Positions 42,171 through 51,992 are shown, numbered from the stretch's first letter. The stretch: DNA of 64,000 bases from an uncultured Eubacteriales bacterium (GCA_951801675.1 CATONX010000003.1:62001-126000), one strand, 5' to 3'. Numbers and translations are program-made. Notes: a model not told the origin generated them from the sequence alone.

Positions 42171-42488
42171 CCGAAAATCTTATATTAATTGATAATAGTT
42201 TAAATTTCTTCTGATATTGTTAAATAGTTAACAATATAGTGCGTCGAAATTACTCGAAAATCACATGATTTTGACTAAATTGTGAGGAAAAATTACTTCA
42301 CATATTTCGAAATTCTGAGTTGTATCTACAAATGATTTTAGGATAATGTTTCCAAAAGCCAGGATTCCCAGTTTTAGGATGATAGGGGAATGAATTTCCG
42401 TTCCCCTTCATACACATGCAAATGGACAGCATCTTTGTGCGTATCCCTGCACAAGGGCGTCCGAAACCAGAGAAGGGAATGGGCGCAT
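42171..42488. promoter_or_regulatory. abrB-spmA intergenic control region
   Basis: No gene is seen. A perfect 10-bp inverted repeat ATATTGTTAA-ATAG-TTAACAATAT lies at 42214-42237. CGTCGAA and CTCGAAA, which resemble the Spo0A box TGTCGAA, follow at about 42242-42259, with TTTCGAAA near 42307. The spmAB promoter is not obvious and may be a sporulation-sigma type. Confidence 0.55.
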
Positions 42489-43073
42489 ATGCTCAATTAC
42501 ATATGGGCGGGCCTGATGGTGCTGTCGGTGGTATTCGGCATCTGCAACGGCCGTATGAGCGAGGTGTCCGCCGCCATCATGAACGGCGGCGGCAAAGCGG
42601 TAGAACTGACCTTGGGCCTTTTGGGCGCCATGTGCTTCTGGGGCGGGATCATGAACGTGGCGGACAAAGCTGGGGTGACCGCCCGGATCAGCCGGCTTAT
42701 CAGCCCCATCACCAAGCGCATCTTTAAAGGGATGGATCCCAAAAGCGCCCCCGCCAAGGCCATCTCCATGAACATTACCGCAAACCTTTTAGGGCTCGGA
42801 AACGCAGCCACCCCTTTGGGTCTCAAGGCCATGCGGGAAATGCAGAAGGAAAACAAGACGCCTGAACGGGCCACCAAGCATATGATTTTTTTCGTGGTGT
42901 TAAATACCGCCTCCATCCAACTGATTCCCACTACCGTAGCAGTGCTGCGCGGAAACTACGGAGCCGCTTCACCCATGGACATTCTGCCGGCGGTGTGGAT
43001 CACCAGCATTGTTTCCCTGACCGCCGGCTTGATAACTGCATGGCTCTTAGGGCGGTTTGAACGGAAAAAATAG
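42489..43073 (+). CDS. spmA: Spore maturation protein A
   Basis: SpmA is a 194-residue nucleoside-recognition (Gate) domain membrane protein. Its family, with SpmB, is needed for full dehydration of the spore core. It has the MLNYIWAGLMVLSVVFGICN start, GLLGAMCFWGGIMNVADKAG near residue 45 and NITANLLGLGNAATPLGLKA near 92, a glycine-asparagine-rich helix break that defines the family. The ATG at 42489 is chosen over upstream frames that read into the AT-rich leader. spmB follows after 30 bases. Confidence 0.94.
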   Translation: MLNYIWAGLMVLSVVFGICNGRMSEVSAAIMNGGGKAVELTLGLLGAMCFWGGIMNVADKAGVTARISRLISPITKRIFKGMDPKSAPAKAISMNITANLLGLGNAATPLGLKAMREMQKENKTPERATKHMIFFVVLNTASIQLIPTTVAVLRGNYGAASPMDILPAVWITSIVSLTAGLITAWLLGRFERKK

Positions 43074-43103
43074 CCGCACGCCGGCAGAGCAAGGAGGGGA
43101 ACC

Positions 43104-43628
43104 ATGGCACAGTTGAGCGATTATCTTCTTCCCATCCTGGTCGGGGCGGCGGTGCTGTTCGCCCTGTTCAAGGGTGTTGCGTCCTTTGACGTGTTCGGCG
43201 GCGGCGCCAAGGAAGGCTTTGAGACCACCATCAAGCTGCTGCCCACCTTGGTCGGGCTGATTACCGCGGTGGAAATGTTCAAAGCGTCGGGAGGGCTTGA
43301 CGTGCTGGTGCACGCCCTGTCTCCGGTTGCCAAGGCGCTGGGCCTGCCACAGGAGGTCATGCCTCTCGCCCTGCTGCGTCCCATATCGGGAGGCGGCTCC
43401 TTGGCTATTTTGGAGAGTATTTTTCAGGATAACGCACCCGACTCGTTTGCCGGCCGGGTGGCCTCGGTGATGATGGGGTCCACGGAAACCACCTTCTACG
43501 CCGTGGCCGCCTATTTCGGCGCCGTGGGCGTCAAGCAGATCCGCTATACCGTACCCGCGGCGCTGACGGCGGATCTGGTGGGTTTTGTCATGAGCGCGCT
43601 GACCGTCCGCCTGCTTTTTGGCGTATAA
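43104..43628 (+). CDS. spmB: Spore maturation protein B
   Basis: The 174-residue partner of SpmA has the same Gate-domain fold. The GAKEGFETTIKLLPTLVGLI segment near residue 35 and LLRPISGGGSLAILESIF near 90 are family marks, as is MMGSTETTFYAVAAYFGAVG near 125. AAGGAGGGG lies about 8 bases ahead of the ATG. The spmAB pair in Bacillus is expressed in the mother cell or forespore during sporulation. Confidence 0.94.
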   Translation: MAQLSDYLLPILVGAAVLFALFKGVASFDVFGGGAKEGFETTIKLLPTLVGLITAVEMFKASGGLDVLVHALSPVAKALGLPQEVMPLALLRPISGGGSLAILESIFQDNAPDSFAGRVASVMMGSTETTFYAVAAYFGAVGVKQIRYTVPAALTADLVGFVMSALTVRLLFGV

Positions 43629-43631
43629 CGG

Positions 43632-43660
43632 TTGACGCGGCAGAAATAGACACGTACAAT
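43632..43660 (+). promoter_or_regulatory. Promoter of the pseudouridine synthase gene
   Basis: TTGACG and TACAAT are spaced by 17 bases directly after the spmB stop. Confidence 0.75.
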
Positions 43661-43711
43661 ATACCATTATAATAGAAGCAAACAGAAATCCGAATGAACA
43701 GGAGGCGTGTT

Positions 43712-44455
43712 ATGGCGGTGATGCGGCTGGACCGTATGCTTTCCGGACAGGGTGTCTGTAGCCGGAGGGAAGCGGGGATGTTGGTTCGCAAAGGAGCGGT
43801 TTCGGTCAACGGCCGGACGGCCCGTAGTCCCGAACAAAAGGTGGACCCGCGGGAGGATGTGGTGGCGGTCAACGGCCGGCCCCTTATTTATAAGGAGTAC
43901 CTTTATATTTTAATGAATAAGCCCCAGGGGGTTGTGAGTGCCAGCAGCGATCCCAGGCAGAGGACGGTGCTCGACCTGTTGCCTGCCTCTTTGCGCCGCC
44001 GCGGCCTCTTCCCGGTGGGCAGGCTCGACAAGGATACCACCGGATTGCTTCTTATCACGGACGATGGAGAGTTTGCCCACAAGCTGATGTCCCCCAAAAA
44101 GGAGGTATACAAAACCTATGTCGCCCGGTTGGACGGGCCTGTGGGAGAGCGGGAAGTGGAAGCCTTTGCCAAGGGCCTTGTCTTGAAGGACGGTACCCAG
44201 TGCCGTCCGGCCGTTCTCCTCTTGCCCAAAGACGGCTCAAATACCGCCACCGTGCGTATCTGCGAAGGAATGTACCATCAGGTCAAGCGCATGTTTGAAG
44301 CGGTGGGCCGGCAGGTAGTGGGGCTGCACCGAACGGCAATCGGAAATTTCACGCTGGAAAACGAGCTGCCAAGCGGAAAATGCCGGGAACTGACGGAAGA
44401 AGAGGTAGCGCTGCTGCGAAAAAATGCGCAGGACGGCGAAAAGGAAATCTGTTAA
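43712..44455 (+). CDS. rsuA: RsuA-family pseudouridine synthase
   Basis: This RNA-modifying enzyme has 247 residues. An S4-like domain (RLDRMLSGQGVCSRREAGML) leads, followed by a catalytic domain with the GRLDKDTTGLLLITDDGE motif near residue 100 that holds the catalytic Asp. NKPQGVVSASSDP and EGMYHQVKRMFEAVG are further signatures. It is most like RsuA (16S rRNA position 516 in E. coli), but RluB/RluE-type relatives are close, so the target site is inferred. The ATG at 43712 has AGGAGG 7 bases upstream. Confidence 0.88.
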   Translation: MAVMRLDRMLSGQGVCSRREAGMLVRKGAVSVNGRTARSPEQKVDPREDVVAVNGRPLIYKEYLYILMNKPQGVVSASSDPRQRTVLDLLPASLRRRGLFPVGRLDKDTTGLLLITDDGEFAHKLMSPKKEVYKTYVARLDGPVGEREVEAFAKGLVLKDGTQCRPAVLLLPKDGSNTATVRICEGMYHQVKRMFEAVGRQVVGLHRTAIGNFTLENELPSGKCRELTEEEVALLRKNAQDGEKEIC

Positions 44456-44697
44456 AAATCCATAAGAAATCAAAATGCATTTTGACCGGGTATCAGAAAA
44501 GGTTCGTGAAATCGTCTCAAAAAGAAACAAAAAAATGTACGTTTTTTGAACTGCTGGGCGTTTTACATAATCCTCAAAAGCAAAGTTTGGGTAATTAATG
44601 ACTGTTCTTCGCCTCGAGTTTCTGATATAGTATTAGACACAGAGTGATGCCGAATACGAGCAATTCGAACCACAATACAACTCAGGAGGCTATTAAA

Positions 44698-45810
44698 ATG
44701 GCAGGTTTATCACTAAAGAACATTTACAAGATTTACTCGGGCAATGTCACAGCGGTTTCTGATTTTAATCTTGAAATTGAGGATAAGGAATTTATCATCC
44801 TCGTCGGTCCTTCCGGCTGTGGTAAGTCCACCACCCTGCGTATGATCGCGGGCCTGGAAGAAATCAGCAAGGGCGAACTTTACATCGGTGACCGTCTGGT
44901 CAACAACGTTCCCCCGAAGGATCGCGACATCGCGATGGTGTTCCAGAACTACGCCCTGTATCCCCATATGACCGTGTTTGACAACATGGCGTTCGGCCTG
45001 AAGCTGCGCAAGGTTCCGAAGGATCAGATCAAGCGCCGCGTGGAAGAGGCCGCTCGCATCCTGGATATCTCTCACCTGCTCGACCGTAAGCCGAAGGCGC
45101 TCTCCGGCGGTCAGCGTCAGCGTGTTGCTCTGGGCCGTGCCATCGTGCGTGAGCCGAAGGTCTTCCTGCTTGACGAACCGCTGTCCAACTTGGACGCCAA
45201 GCTGCGTGCGCAGATGCGTACCGAGCTCGCTAAGCTCCATAAGAGACTGGGCACCACCTTCATTTACGTTACCCATGACCAGACCGAAGCTATGACCATG
45301 GGCGACCGCATCGTGGTTATGAAGGACGGTCTGATTCAGCAGGTCGATACCCCGCAAAATCTGTACGACAAGCCATGCAACATGTTCGTGGCCGGCTTCA
45401 TCGGTTCTCCCCAGATGAACAACATCGACGTGGTCATCGAGAAGAAGGGCAACGATTACTTTGCCAAGTTCGCCAACTATGCCATCAAGCTGCCGGCGAG
45501 CAAGTCCGAGGGCGGCAAGCTGGACGCTTACATCGGCAAGGAAGTCGTCATGGGCATCCGTCCGGAGAACATCCGCGACGAGGACCTGCACATTGAGGAC
45601 AATCCCGACGGCATCGTAACCGCCGACGTGGAAGTGACCGAGCTGATGGGTGCGGAGATTTACCTGTACGTGACCCTGGCCGGTACTCCCATGATTTGCC
45701 GCGTGGCTCCGACTTCTGTTGCGAAGCCCGGCGAGTCCATCAAGCTTGCCATCGACACCACCAAGATCCATCTCTTCGACAAAGAGACCGAGAGAACCAT
45801 CTCCAACTGA
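44698..45810 (+). CDS. Sugar ABC transporter ATP-binding protein (MsmX/UgpC type)
   Basis: This 370-residue ATPase has Walker [10 protein letters not shown] near residue 38, [14 protein letters not shown] near 135 and [15 protein letters not shown] near 155. A TOBE regulatory domain occupies about 235-370. It is a single gene with no permease or binding protein beside it, flanked by its own ribosome site (CAGGAGG) and terminator. Such stand-alone MsmX-type ATPases power several carbohydrate importers at once; in Bacillus this includes rhamnogalacturonan and galactan oligosaccharide uptake. Codon use looks like that of a highly expressed gene. It could serve the pectin products made by the secreted enzymes. 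Confidence 0.9.
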   Translation: MAGLSLKNIYKIYSGNVTAVSDFNLEIEDKEFIILVGPSGCGKSTTLRMIAGLEEISKGELYIGDRLVNNVPPKDRDIAMVFQNYALYPHMTVFDNMAFGLKLRKVPKDQIKRRVEEAARILDISHLLDRKPKALSGGQRQRVALGRAIVREPKVFLLDEPLSNLDAKLRAQMRTELAKLHKRLGTTFIYVTHDQTEAMTMGDRIVVMKDGLIQQVDTPQNLYDKPCNMFVAGFIGSPQMNNIDVVIEKKGNDYFAKFANYAIKLPASKSEGGKLDAYIGKEVVMGIRPENIRDEDLHIEDNPDGIVTADVEVTELMGAEIYLYVTLAGTPMICRVAPTSVAKPGESIKLAIDTTKIHLFDKETERTISN

Positions 45811-45830
45811 TTGGATTTCTAAAACAAATA

Positions 45831-45862
45831 AAAACCGCTGTGGGATTTCCCACAGCGGTTTT
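45831..45862 (+). terminator. Terminator of the ABC ATPase gene
   Basis: A 14-bp stem (AAAACCGCTGTGGG with its complement) and a 4-base loop end in a T-run. Confidence 0.92.
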
Positions 45863-46088
45863 TTCATAGAAACCGGCGATGCCCGGAGAAACGAAAAAAC
45901 CCCGGCTGATTATCGCGTAGCCGGGCAGAAAAGACGCCGCCGCCTGATTGCTTCATGCAATATGGATTAAACAGGAAGAGAATATGGCATACTATATAAA
46001 AATCTACACAATTAGAGTGAGGTTTTCTCTGCCTCTTTTCCTCATTCCGCTAAATTGTTACCATTTTGAAACTTTTATCGTGGAATTG
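45863..46088. other. Intergenic stretch upstream of the CdaR-like gene
   Basis: No gene is seen. A CCCGGCT-N11-AGCCGGG hairpin (about 45902-45926) is followed on the minus strand by GTTTTTTCG and would end a minus-strand transcript, for which no gene is visible. Confidence 0.4.
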
Positions 46089-46117
46089 TTGCAAAGAGGC
46101 TCAAATTTGTGTAGAAT
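46089..46117 (+). promoter_or_regulatory. Promoter of the CdaR-like regulator
   Basis: TTGCAA and TAGAAT are spaced by 17 bases, about 85 bases ahead of the start codon. Confidence 0.68.
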
Positions 46118-46204
46118 AAGCTTAATGATCGAAAAAGAGTGGGGAGAAATCTGACATTTTGTTCGATTTGTTTTGGGTAATGTAAATATAGGAGGGAATT
46201 TGAT

Positions 46205-47290
46205 ATGTCCAACAGATTGTTCCAGGGCGTCGTAGTGCAAATGCGGGATGCCATTGACCGCACCATCGGGGTCATTGACGAATCTTCCACCATTATCGCA
46301 TGCAGCGAATTGGGCCGGATCGGCGAAACCATAGAAAAAATCTCCACTGAGACTTTGGCGGTGGCTGACCTTCTCATCAGCGACGGGTATACCTACCGGG
46401 CGTTCACCGGAGTGACCAAATCGGATTATGCGGTGTTTGTGGAGGGAACGGACGAGCTTGCGGCAAAGTACGTCTCGCTTTTGTCCATTGCACTTTATAA
46501 TATCAAGCAGTACTACGACGAGAAGTATGACCGGGGCAATTTCATGAAGAATGTCATTTTGGACAATATTCTTCCCGGCGATATTTATCTCAAGGCACGG
46601 GAGCTGCGGTTCAATACCGACGTGACCCGCGTGGTGCTCCTCATCCGCATTTCCACCCGCACCGATGTGTCGGCTTACGATGTGGTTCAGAACCTGTTCC
46701 CTGACAAGAACAAGGATTTTGTCATCAACATCAACGAAACGGACATTGCCCTCATCAAAGAAATCCGGTCGAACATTGAGACCAAGGACTTGGAAAAGCT
46801 GGCCCGCTCCATTGTGGACACCCTCAGCGGCGAGTTCTATACCCATGCCTTCGTGGGCATCGGAACCACGGTCACCGGCATCAAGGACCTGGCCCGTTCC
46901 TTCAAGGAGGCCCAAGTGGCGCTGGAGGTTGGAAAGGTGTTCGACACCGACAAGACCATCGTCAGCTACGACAATCTGGGCATTGCCCGCCTGATTTACC
47001 AGCTGCCCACCACGCTGTGCGAAATGTTCCTGAAAGAAGTGTTCAAGAAGGGGGCCATCGAATCGCTCGATCAGGAAACCCTGTTCACCATCCAGCGTTT
47101 CTTCGAGAACAACCTGAACGTTTCCGAGACCTCCCGGAAGCTGTTCGTCCACCGCAATACGCTTGTGTACCGTTTGGAAAAAATCAAGAAGCTCACCGGA
47201 TTGGATTTGCGTGAATTCGACCATGCCATTGTGTTCAAGGTGGCGCTCATGGTAAAGAAATACCTTTCTGCCAACCCCGTGAAGTATTGA
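46205..47290 (+). CDS. CdaR/PucR-family transcriptional regulator
   Basis: This 361-residue protein has an N-terminal sugar-diacid-recognition-like domain (about 1-130, starting MSNRLFQGVVVQMRDAIDRT). A GGDEF-like middle part follows, and the C-terminal PucR helix-turn-helix (about 300-355) has NNLNVSETSRKLFVHRNTLV and LEKIKKLTGLDLREF. Such proteins are usually activators responding to small organic acids such as glycerate. AGGAGGG lies upstream of the ATG. The neighbouring ABC ATPase and the pectin genes make a sugar-acid signal plausible, but no target site is recognised. Confidence 0.85.
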   Translation: MSNRLFQGVVVQMRDAIDRTIGVIDESSTIIACSELGRIGETIEKISTETLAVADLLISDGYTYRAFTGVTKSDYAVFVEGTDELAAKYVSLLSIALYNIKQYYDEKYDRGNFMKNVILDNILPGDIYLKARELRFNTDVTRVVLLIRISTRTDVSAYDVVQNLFPDKNKDFVININETDIALIKEIRSNIETKDLEKLARSIVDTLSGEFYTHAFVGIGTTVTGIKDLARSFKEAQVALEVGKVFDTDKTIVSYDNLGIARLIYQLPTTLCEMFLKEVFKKGAIESLDQETLFTIQRFFENNLNVSETSRKLFVHRNTLVYRLEKIKKLTGLDLREFDHAIVFKVALMVKKYLSANPVKY

Positions 47291-47513
47291 GTTTACGGGA
47301 AAAGCAGCTTGAAAAGGAAAGAACGTGTGTCCGGGTCTGTATAGCAGGTCCGGACATTCGGCTTGCTTAAACGGAAAATTTCCGTTCATTTCCTCATAAA
47401 CCCACAAAACACTTCCATCTGCCGCCCGCTAAGGGCAGGAAGTTTTTCCGCTGTGACAGCGGGAGATCTGTTTTGAAACCGGCAGAAATCTACATAAGAA
47501 GGGTAGGGAGCGA

Positions 47514-48200
47514 ATGATTGAATTTCGTGGCGTAACGAAAACCTATCCGAACGGAACGACCGCGCTCAAGGACATCAATCTCACCATTGAGGATGGAGAA
47601 TTCGTCTTTATCGTCGGTTCGTCCGGCGCGGGAAAGAGCACCTTTTTAAAATTGATTATCCGCGAGGAAGTCGCCAATGCCGGGAAAATCCGGGTCAACG
47701 GCTTTGACTTTTCCACGATGAAAAAACGGGATATCCCGTATATGCGCAGGACCATGGGAATCGTTTTTCAGGATTTTCGTTTGATTCCCAAGATGACCGT
47801 GTTTGACAACGTGGCTTTCGCCATGCGGGTGACCGGGGCGCCGCCCAGGCAGATCCGCAAGCGAGTTTCCAAGGTCCTGGCTTTGGTGGGCCTGAGCCAC
47901 AAGGCCCGCTGCATGCCGGGTGAACTCTCCGGCGGCGAGCAGCAGAGGGTGGGCCTGGCGAGAGCTATGGTGAACAATCCGAAGATGATCGTAGCGGACG
48001 AGCCTACTGGAAACATCGACCCGGAACGGTCTTTCGAGATGGTCAAGCTTCTCAGCGAAATCAACCGCCGCGGCACTACCGTGCTGATGGTAACCCATGA
48101 AATGAGTCTGGTGGAGCGCTTCGACCGCCGGGTGATCCAGATTGACGACGGAAGCGTGATTTCAGATACGGGGGTGAGAGAATCGCATGAAGACGAGTAG
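47514..48200 (+). CDS. ftsE: Cell division ATP-binding protein FtsE
   Basis: FtsE is the ATPase that works with FtsX to switch on peptidoglycan hydrolases at division (and, in Bacillus, elongation or sporulation). The 228 residues include Walker A GSSGAGKST near 38, FQDFRLIPKMTVFDNVAFAM near 87 and LSGGEQQRVGLARA near 137. VADEPTGNIDPE follows near 160. It overlaps ftsX by 14 bases. A small dyad region upstream (about 47327-47359, GTGTCCGG with CCGGACA) may be part of its leader. Confidence 0.95.
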   Translation: MIEFRGVTKTYPNGTTALKDINLTIEDGEFVFIVGSSGAGKSTFLKLIIREEVANAGKIRVNGFDFSTMKKRDIPYMRRTMGIVFQDFRLIPKMTVFDNVAFAMRVTGAPPRQIRKRVSKVLALVGLSHKARCMPGELSGGEQQRVGLARAMVNNPKMIVADEPTGNIDPERSFEMVKLLSEINRRGTTVLMVTHEMSLVERFDRRVIQIDDGSVISDTGVRESHEDE

Positions 48201-49101
48201 CCTCGGGTATCTGATTCGAGAGGGCTTTCGCAGCCTGTGGACCAACCGGAACATGGCGCTGGCGTCGGTGGGCGTGTTGCTGTCGTGCCTGGTGCTGCTG
48301 GGCAGTGCGGTTTTGGTGGTGCTGAATATCAACCAGGCGGTGGGCTGGATGGAAAGCCAGAACATCGTGATGGTTTACTTAAAGAGCGGGACCACCCAGG
48401 CGGATATCGACGCGGTGCAGTCGAAATTCGGCCAGATTGATAATATCGCGGAAACCAAGTTCATCTCCAAGGAAGAGGCGCTGGAAACCCAGAAGAAGGC
48501 GCTGGGAGAGGACGGGGACCTGTTTGACGGCTACAAGGGGGAGAACCCCTTCCCGGATGCGTATCAGGTTTCGGTCAAGGATGTGGAGCGGTATACCGAG
48601 ACGGTGGAGGAACTGCGGGGCATTACGCAGGTGGAAAAGGTGTCCGAGCGCACCGAAGAAGCCGAAACCATGTTAAACGTGCGCAATACCGTGTCGGTCA
48701 TCAGCTTCTGGGTCATCGGCCTGCTGATTTTGGTGGCCCTCTTCATCATTTCCAACACCATTAAGATCACCATCTACGAGCGCCGCCTGGAAGTGAGCAT
48801 CATGAAATCGGTGGGCGCTACCAACGGGTTTATCACCATGCCTTTCATTATTGAAGGGATGCTCATCGGCCTGATTGCAGGCCTGTTATCTACGGGAATT
48901 TTGTGGTATGTCTACGGCCTGGCGGCCGACGGCATTTTCAAGATGTCCGCCTTTGCGACCCTGATCCCCTTCTCTGATGTGGGATGGCTGATCCTGCTGT
49001 GCTTTTTGGGAATCGGAATGGCCGCAGGCGCATTGGGCAGCTTTATTTCCGTACAACGCTATTTAAGAACCAATGGCGGAGGTGTTTACAATGTCCTATA
49101 A
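48187..49101 (+). CDS. ftsX: Cell division protein FtsX
   Basis: FtsX is a 304-residue membrane protein with four helices (about 20-45, 175-200, 222-250, 268-295). A large outer loop between the first two helices (about 50-170) is the part that contacts the hydrolase activator. MKTSSLGYLIREGFRSLWTN and KITIYERRLEVSIMKSVGAT are family marks. It overlaps ftsE at its start and the LytM gene at its end, so the three act as one unit. Confidence 0.94.
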   Translation: MKTSSLGYLIREGFRSLWTNRNMALASVGVLLSCLVLLGSAVLVVLNINQAVGWMESQNIVMVYLKSGTTQADIDAVQSKFGQIDNIAETKFISKEEALETQKKALGEDGDLFDGYKGENPFPDAYQVSVKDVERYTETVEELRGITQVEKVSERTEEAETMLNVRNTVSVISFWVIGLLILVALFIISNTIKITIYERRLEVSIMKSVGATNGFITMPFIIEGMLIGLIAGLLSTGILWYVYGLAADGIFKMSAFATLIPFSDVGWLILLCFLGIGMAAGALGSFISVQRYLRTNGGGVYNVL

Positions 49102-50497
49102 GTCTTTGGGCAGGAGAAAGGGTCTGAAAACCAAGCTTCTGTGCTTGCTGACTGTTTTGACCGTAATGGTTGCTTCCATGCCGATGACGGCGCTGGGTTT
49201 GACCCAGGCGGAGGCAGATCAAAAGCGGGCGGAATACGATCGGAAGATTGCAGATTTCCGTGAGCAATACAACCAGGAACTCCAAAATGAGAAGAACGCG
49301 CAGAATCAGATTTCTCTCATTGAAGAGGGAATTCAGGCTTTTGAGGAGCAGCAGGCTCTTATCAACGATCAGATTGCCCAGTTGGACACGACCATCCAGG
49401 AATATGATCGGCAGCTTCAAGAGTTGGACAGGAAGGTGCAGGCGACCCAGCAGGAAATCGACGGCTTAAACGCCAGGGTCACTCAGCTGGAAGCGGATTT
49501 GAGCGCCAAGGAAACCCAGGTAGACGATACCTACGAGGTATTCATGCAGCGTATGCGTGCGCTTTACATGAGCGGGGAGGTATCCTCGCTGACCATGTTC
49601 TTTAATTCCGGGGATTTTGCCGATTATTTATATCAGGCAGAGGTCAAGCAGCGGCTTGCCGAGCAGGACAAGCAGCTGGTGGATACGCTTCGTACTCAGA
49701 TTGAAGAAATGAATGCCACCAAGGCAGACATTGAAACCTCCAAACAAACTCTTTCCGCCAAGATGGACGAGCTTCAAGCTGCCCGTGGCGAGCAGCAGGA
49801 TAAGAAGAACCAGGTGCAGGTGGAAAAGAACAAGCAGGTAGAGGCCAAGCAAGCGCTTGACAATAATGTTGCCGAGCTTGCAAATTTGCGAAGCGAGCAG
49901 CAGGCAAAGATCGATTATGCCCAGAGGCAGCAAAAACTAGCGCAGGAAGGTATCAGCGACGCTGAGCGGGATAAAAGTTCCATCCAGGTCACCGAGCAGG
50001 ACAAAAATGAAAATCCGGTTGTCCCGCCCGTCGATGAGGACCCCTCGGCCATGAACTTCATCTGGCCGGTTCCCGGTTATGACCAGGCGAAAAACATTTC
50101 TTCTCCCTACGGGAACCGTATTCTGTTTGGCAAGCTGGAATTCCACACCGGCATCGACATCGCCGGATACGGGGACTATGGCCACATTGCCGGCAAAACC
50201 ATTGTGGCCGCGGAAGACGGTGTTGTTACCATCGCCAAAAACAACGGCCAGTGGAACTATGGCTGGGGCAACTACGTGAGTATCGACCACGGCATCAACA
50301 GCGCCGACGGTAAGCGGTACGAGACCTTCTATGGCCATACCCAGACGGTGCTCGTGAGTGTGGGGCAATATGTGACCAAGGGAACCCCCATTGCCAAGGT
50401 GGGTACCAGCGGAAACTCCACCGGCTATCACCTGCATTTTGAGGTGCGGGCGAACAACCAGTATCAAAACCCCATGAATTACGTGCACACCCGATAA
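49091..50497 (+). CDS. EnvC-like murein hydrolase activator / LytM (M23) protein
   Basis: This 468-residue protein has a signal peptide (about 1-36). A long coiled coil (about 40-320, full of Gln, Glu and Lys) is followed by a LytM/M23 domain (about 330-468). Metal ligands are present: EFHTGIDIAGYGD and GYHLHFEVR. Unlike E. coli EnvC, whose site is degenerate, it may be an active endopeptidase. The start at 49091 overlaps ftsX and has GGAGG about 8 bases upstream. FtsEX probably opens it by pulling on the coiled coil. Confidence 0.9.
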   Translation: MSYKSLGRRKGLKTKLLCLLTVLTVMVASMPMTALGLTQAEADQKRAEYDRKIADFREQYNQELQNEKNAQNQISLIEEGIQAFEEQQALINDQIAQLDTTIQEYDRQLQELDRKVQATQQEIDGLNARVTQLEADLSAKETQVDDTYEVFMQRMRALYMSGEVSSLTMFFNSGDFADYLYQAEVKQRLAEQDKQLVDTLRTQIEEMNATKADIETSKQTLSAKMDELQAARGEQQDKKNQVQVEKNKQVEAKQALDNNVAELANLRSEQQAKIDYAQRQQKLAQEGISDAERDKSSIQVTEQDKNENPVVPPVDEDPSAMNFIWPVPGYDQAKNISSPYGNRILFGKLEFHTGIDIAGYGDYGHIAGKTIVAAEDGVVTIAKNNGQWNYGWGNYVSIDHGINSADGKRYETFYGHTQTVLVSVGQYVTKGTPIAKVGTSGNSTGYHLHFEVRANNQYQNPMNYVHTR

Positions 50498-50510
50498 CAA
50501 AAGAGCGAAA

Positions 50511-50533
50511 AGAGGCCGCGGTAAGCGGCCTCT
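50511..50533 (+). terminator. Weak terminator after the LytM gene
   Basis: The 9-bp stem AGAGGCCGC with its complement has a 5-base loop and a short T-run. It may reduce read-through into the protease gene. Confidence 0.55.
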
Positions 50534-50648
50534 TGCATCGGGAGTACGGGCGCAAGTCCGTCTGTACTCCACGAACGGCCGGTCCTTTTCCGTGCGAAGG
50601 GGCCATGGGCATACGTGAATTTTGCGCACGGAGAAACGGCGGAAATGG

Positions 50649-51992
50649 ATGAACAAACGAATCCCACTGGGCATTACGCTGGCGCTGATGATGGTGACGG
50701 CTGCGATCACCGTCACCATCACCATGGTTCTGTCCCAGCAAAAGTTTGACGAAAAGCTCGGCAACATCAACGAACGCCGCGCCATGTACGCGAAGATCAG
50801 TGAAATCGACACAAAAGTCCGGGAGAATTATTTCGGGGACATCGACGAAACCGAATTGATGGATATGGTGGCCAGCGGTTATCTGGCCGGGATTGGGGAC
50901 AAGTATTCCTCCTATCTGACCGCCGCCCAGACCGCCGAGCTCAACAGTGAAATCAGCGGCAAAGCCACCGGCGTGGGCCTTCGGGTAACCGAGTACACCG
51001 ACGGCAACATCTACATCTATCAGGTGATGGCCTCCTCTCCGGCTCAGACGGCCGGTGTGCAGAAGGGCGACGTTATCATCCGGGTGGGGGACAGCACAGT
51101 TGCGGATATCGGCTACCGGGAAGCCACCAAGCTGCTCAGCGGCGAGGTGGGATCCACTGTAAACATCACCGTGCGCCGCGGAGAGGAGGAGCTCCCCTTT
51201 ACTCTCACGCGGGCAAGCTATGAGAACTATACCGTATCCGCCGGTATTATGAGCGGCGTGGGCATTGTCAAGATCGACGAGTTCAATAACAACACCGACG
51301 AGCAGTTTATCGGCGCGGTGGAAGCGCTGCTTGCCCAGGAACCGGTAGGCTTGGTGTTTGATCTGCGGGGCAATACAGGGGGCACGCTGGAATCGGTGTG
51401 CGCCATGCTCGACTATCTGCTCCCGGCCGGCGATGTGGTTTCCAGAACCGACAGCACCGGTACCCATGTGATTTACACCTCCGATGACCATGAGGTGGAC
51501 ATTCCTATGACGGTGCTCGTCAACGAAAAGACCGCTTCGGCCGCGGAACTCTTTGCCTGTGCCCTGCGCGATTACGGCAAGGCCCAGCTGGTGGGCACTA
51601 CCACCTACGGCAAAGGCAGCATCCAAAGCCTCTTTACGCTGACCGATGGTTCCAGCATCAATCTGACCATTGCCAGATTCAATCCGCCCAAGTCTGAAAA
51701 CTTTGAAGGCGTGGGCCTGACCCCGGATGTGGAGGTCCGTCTGAGCACCGAAGAAAAGGCGAACTTTTATTTTATGAACCTCATGGATGACCCGCAGCTC
51801 AAAAAGGCCATGGAGCTTTTGAATCCGCCGGTCCCCACCGACTATATCGAGGTTCCCTTCTCGCCTGCGCCTACCTATGTTCCCAGTGGGAATACGTCGG
51901 CGGCGCCGGATTCCGGGGAAAGCGAGACGCCTCCCGCCTCTTCCGAAGAACCCGTTTCCAGTGAGGAACCGCCTGCCGACAGCGCGGCATAA
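50649..51992 (+). CDS. Carboxyl-terminal processing protease (S41, CtpA-like)
   Basis: This 447-residue exported protease has an N-terminal anchor or signal (about 9-30) and a PDZ domain (about 105-190, with GLRVTEYTDG and SSPAQTAGVQKGDVIIRVGD). The S41 catalytic domain has FDLRGNTGGTLESV, VNEKTASAAELFA (the Ser) and GTTTYGKGSIQ (the Lys), giving a Ser-Lys pair. The C-terminus is a low-complexity Ser/Pro/Glu tail. In Firmicutes the gene follows ftsEX and a LytM protein and may process cell-wall enzymes. The ATG at 50649 has a weak AGAAACGGCGGAAA site upstream. Confidence 0.9.
   Translation: MNKRIPLGITLALMMVTAAITVTITMVLSQQKFDEKLGNINERRAMYAKISEIDTKVRENYFGDIDETELMDMVASGYLAGIGDKYSSYLTAAQTAELNSEISGKATGVGLRVTEYTDGNIYIYQVMASSPAQTAGVQKGDVIIRVGDSTVADIGYREATKLLSGEVGSTVNITVRRGEEELPFTLTRASYENYTVSAGIMSGVGIVKIDEFNNNTDEQFIGAVEALLAQEPVGLVFDLRGNTGGTLESVCAMLDYLLPAGDVVSRTDSTGTHVIYTSDDHEVDIPMTVLVNEKTASAAELFACALRDYGKAQLVGTTTYGKGSIQSLFTLTDGSSINLTIARFNPPKSENFEGVGLTPDVEVRLSTEEKANFYFMNLMDDPQLKKAMELLNPPVPTDYIEVPFSPAPTYVPSGNTSAAPDSGESETPPASSEEPVSSEEPPADSAA

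Noticed and set aside
45895-45929. A minus-strand terminator between the ABC ATPase and the CdaR-like gene
   Set aside because: The hairpin and T-run are real, but no promoter or gene on the minus strand was found to its right. It may be a chance or bidirectional element.
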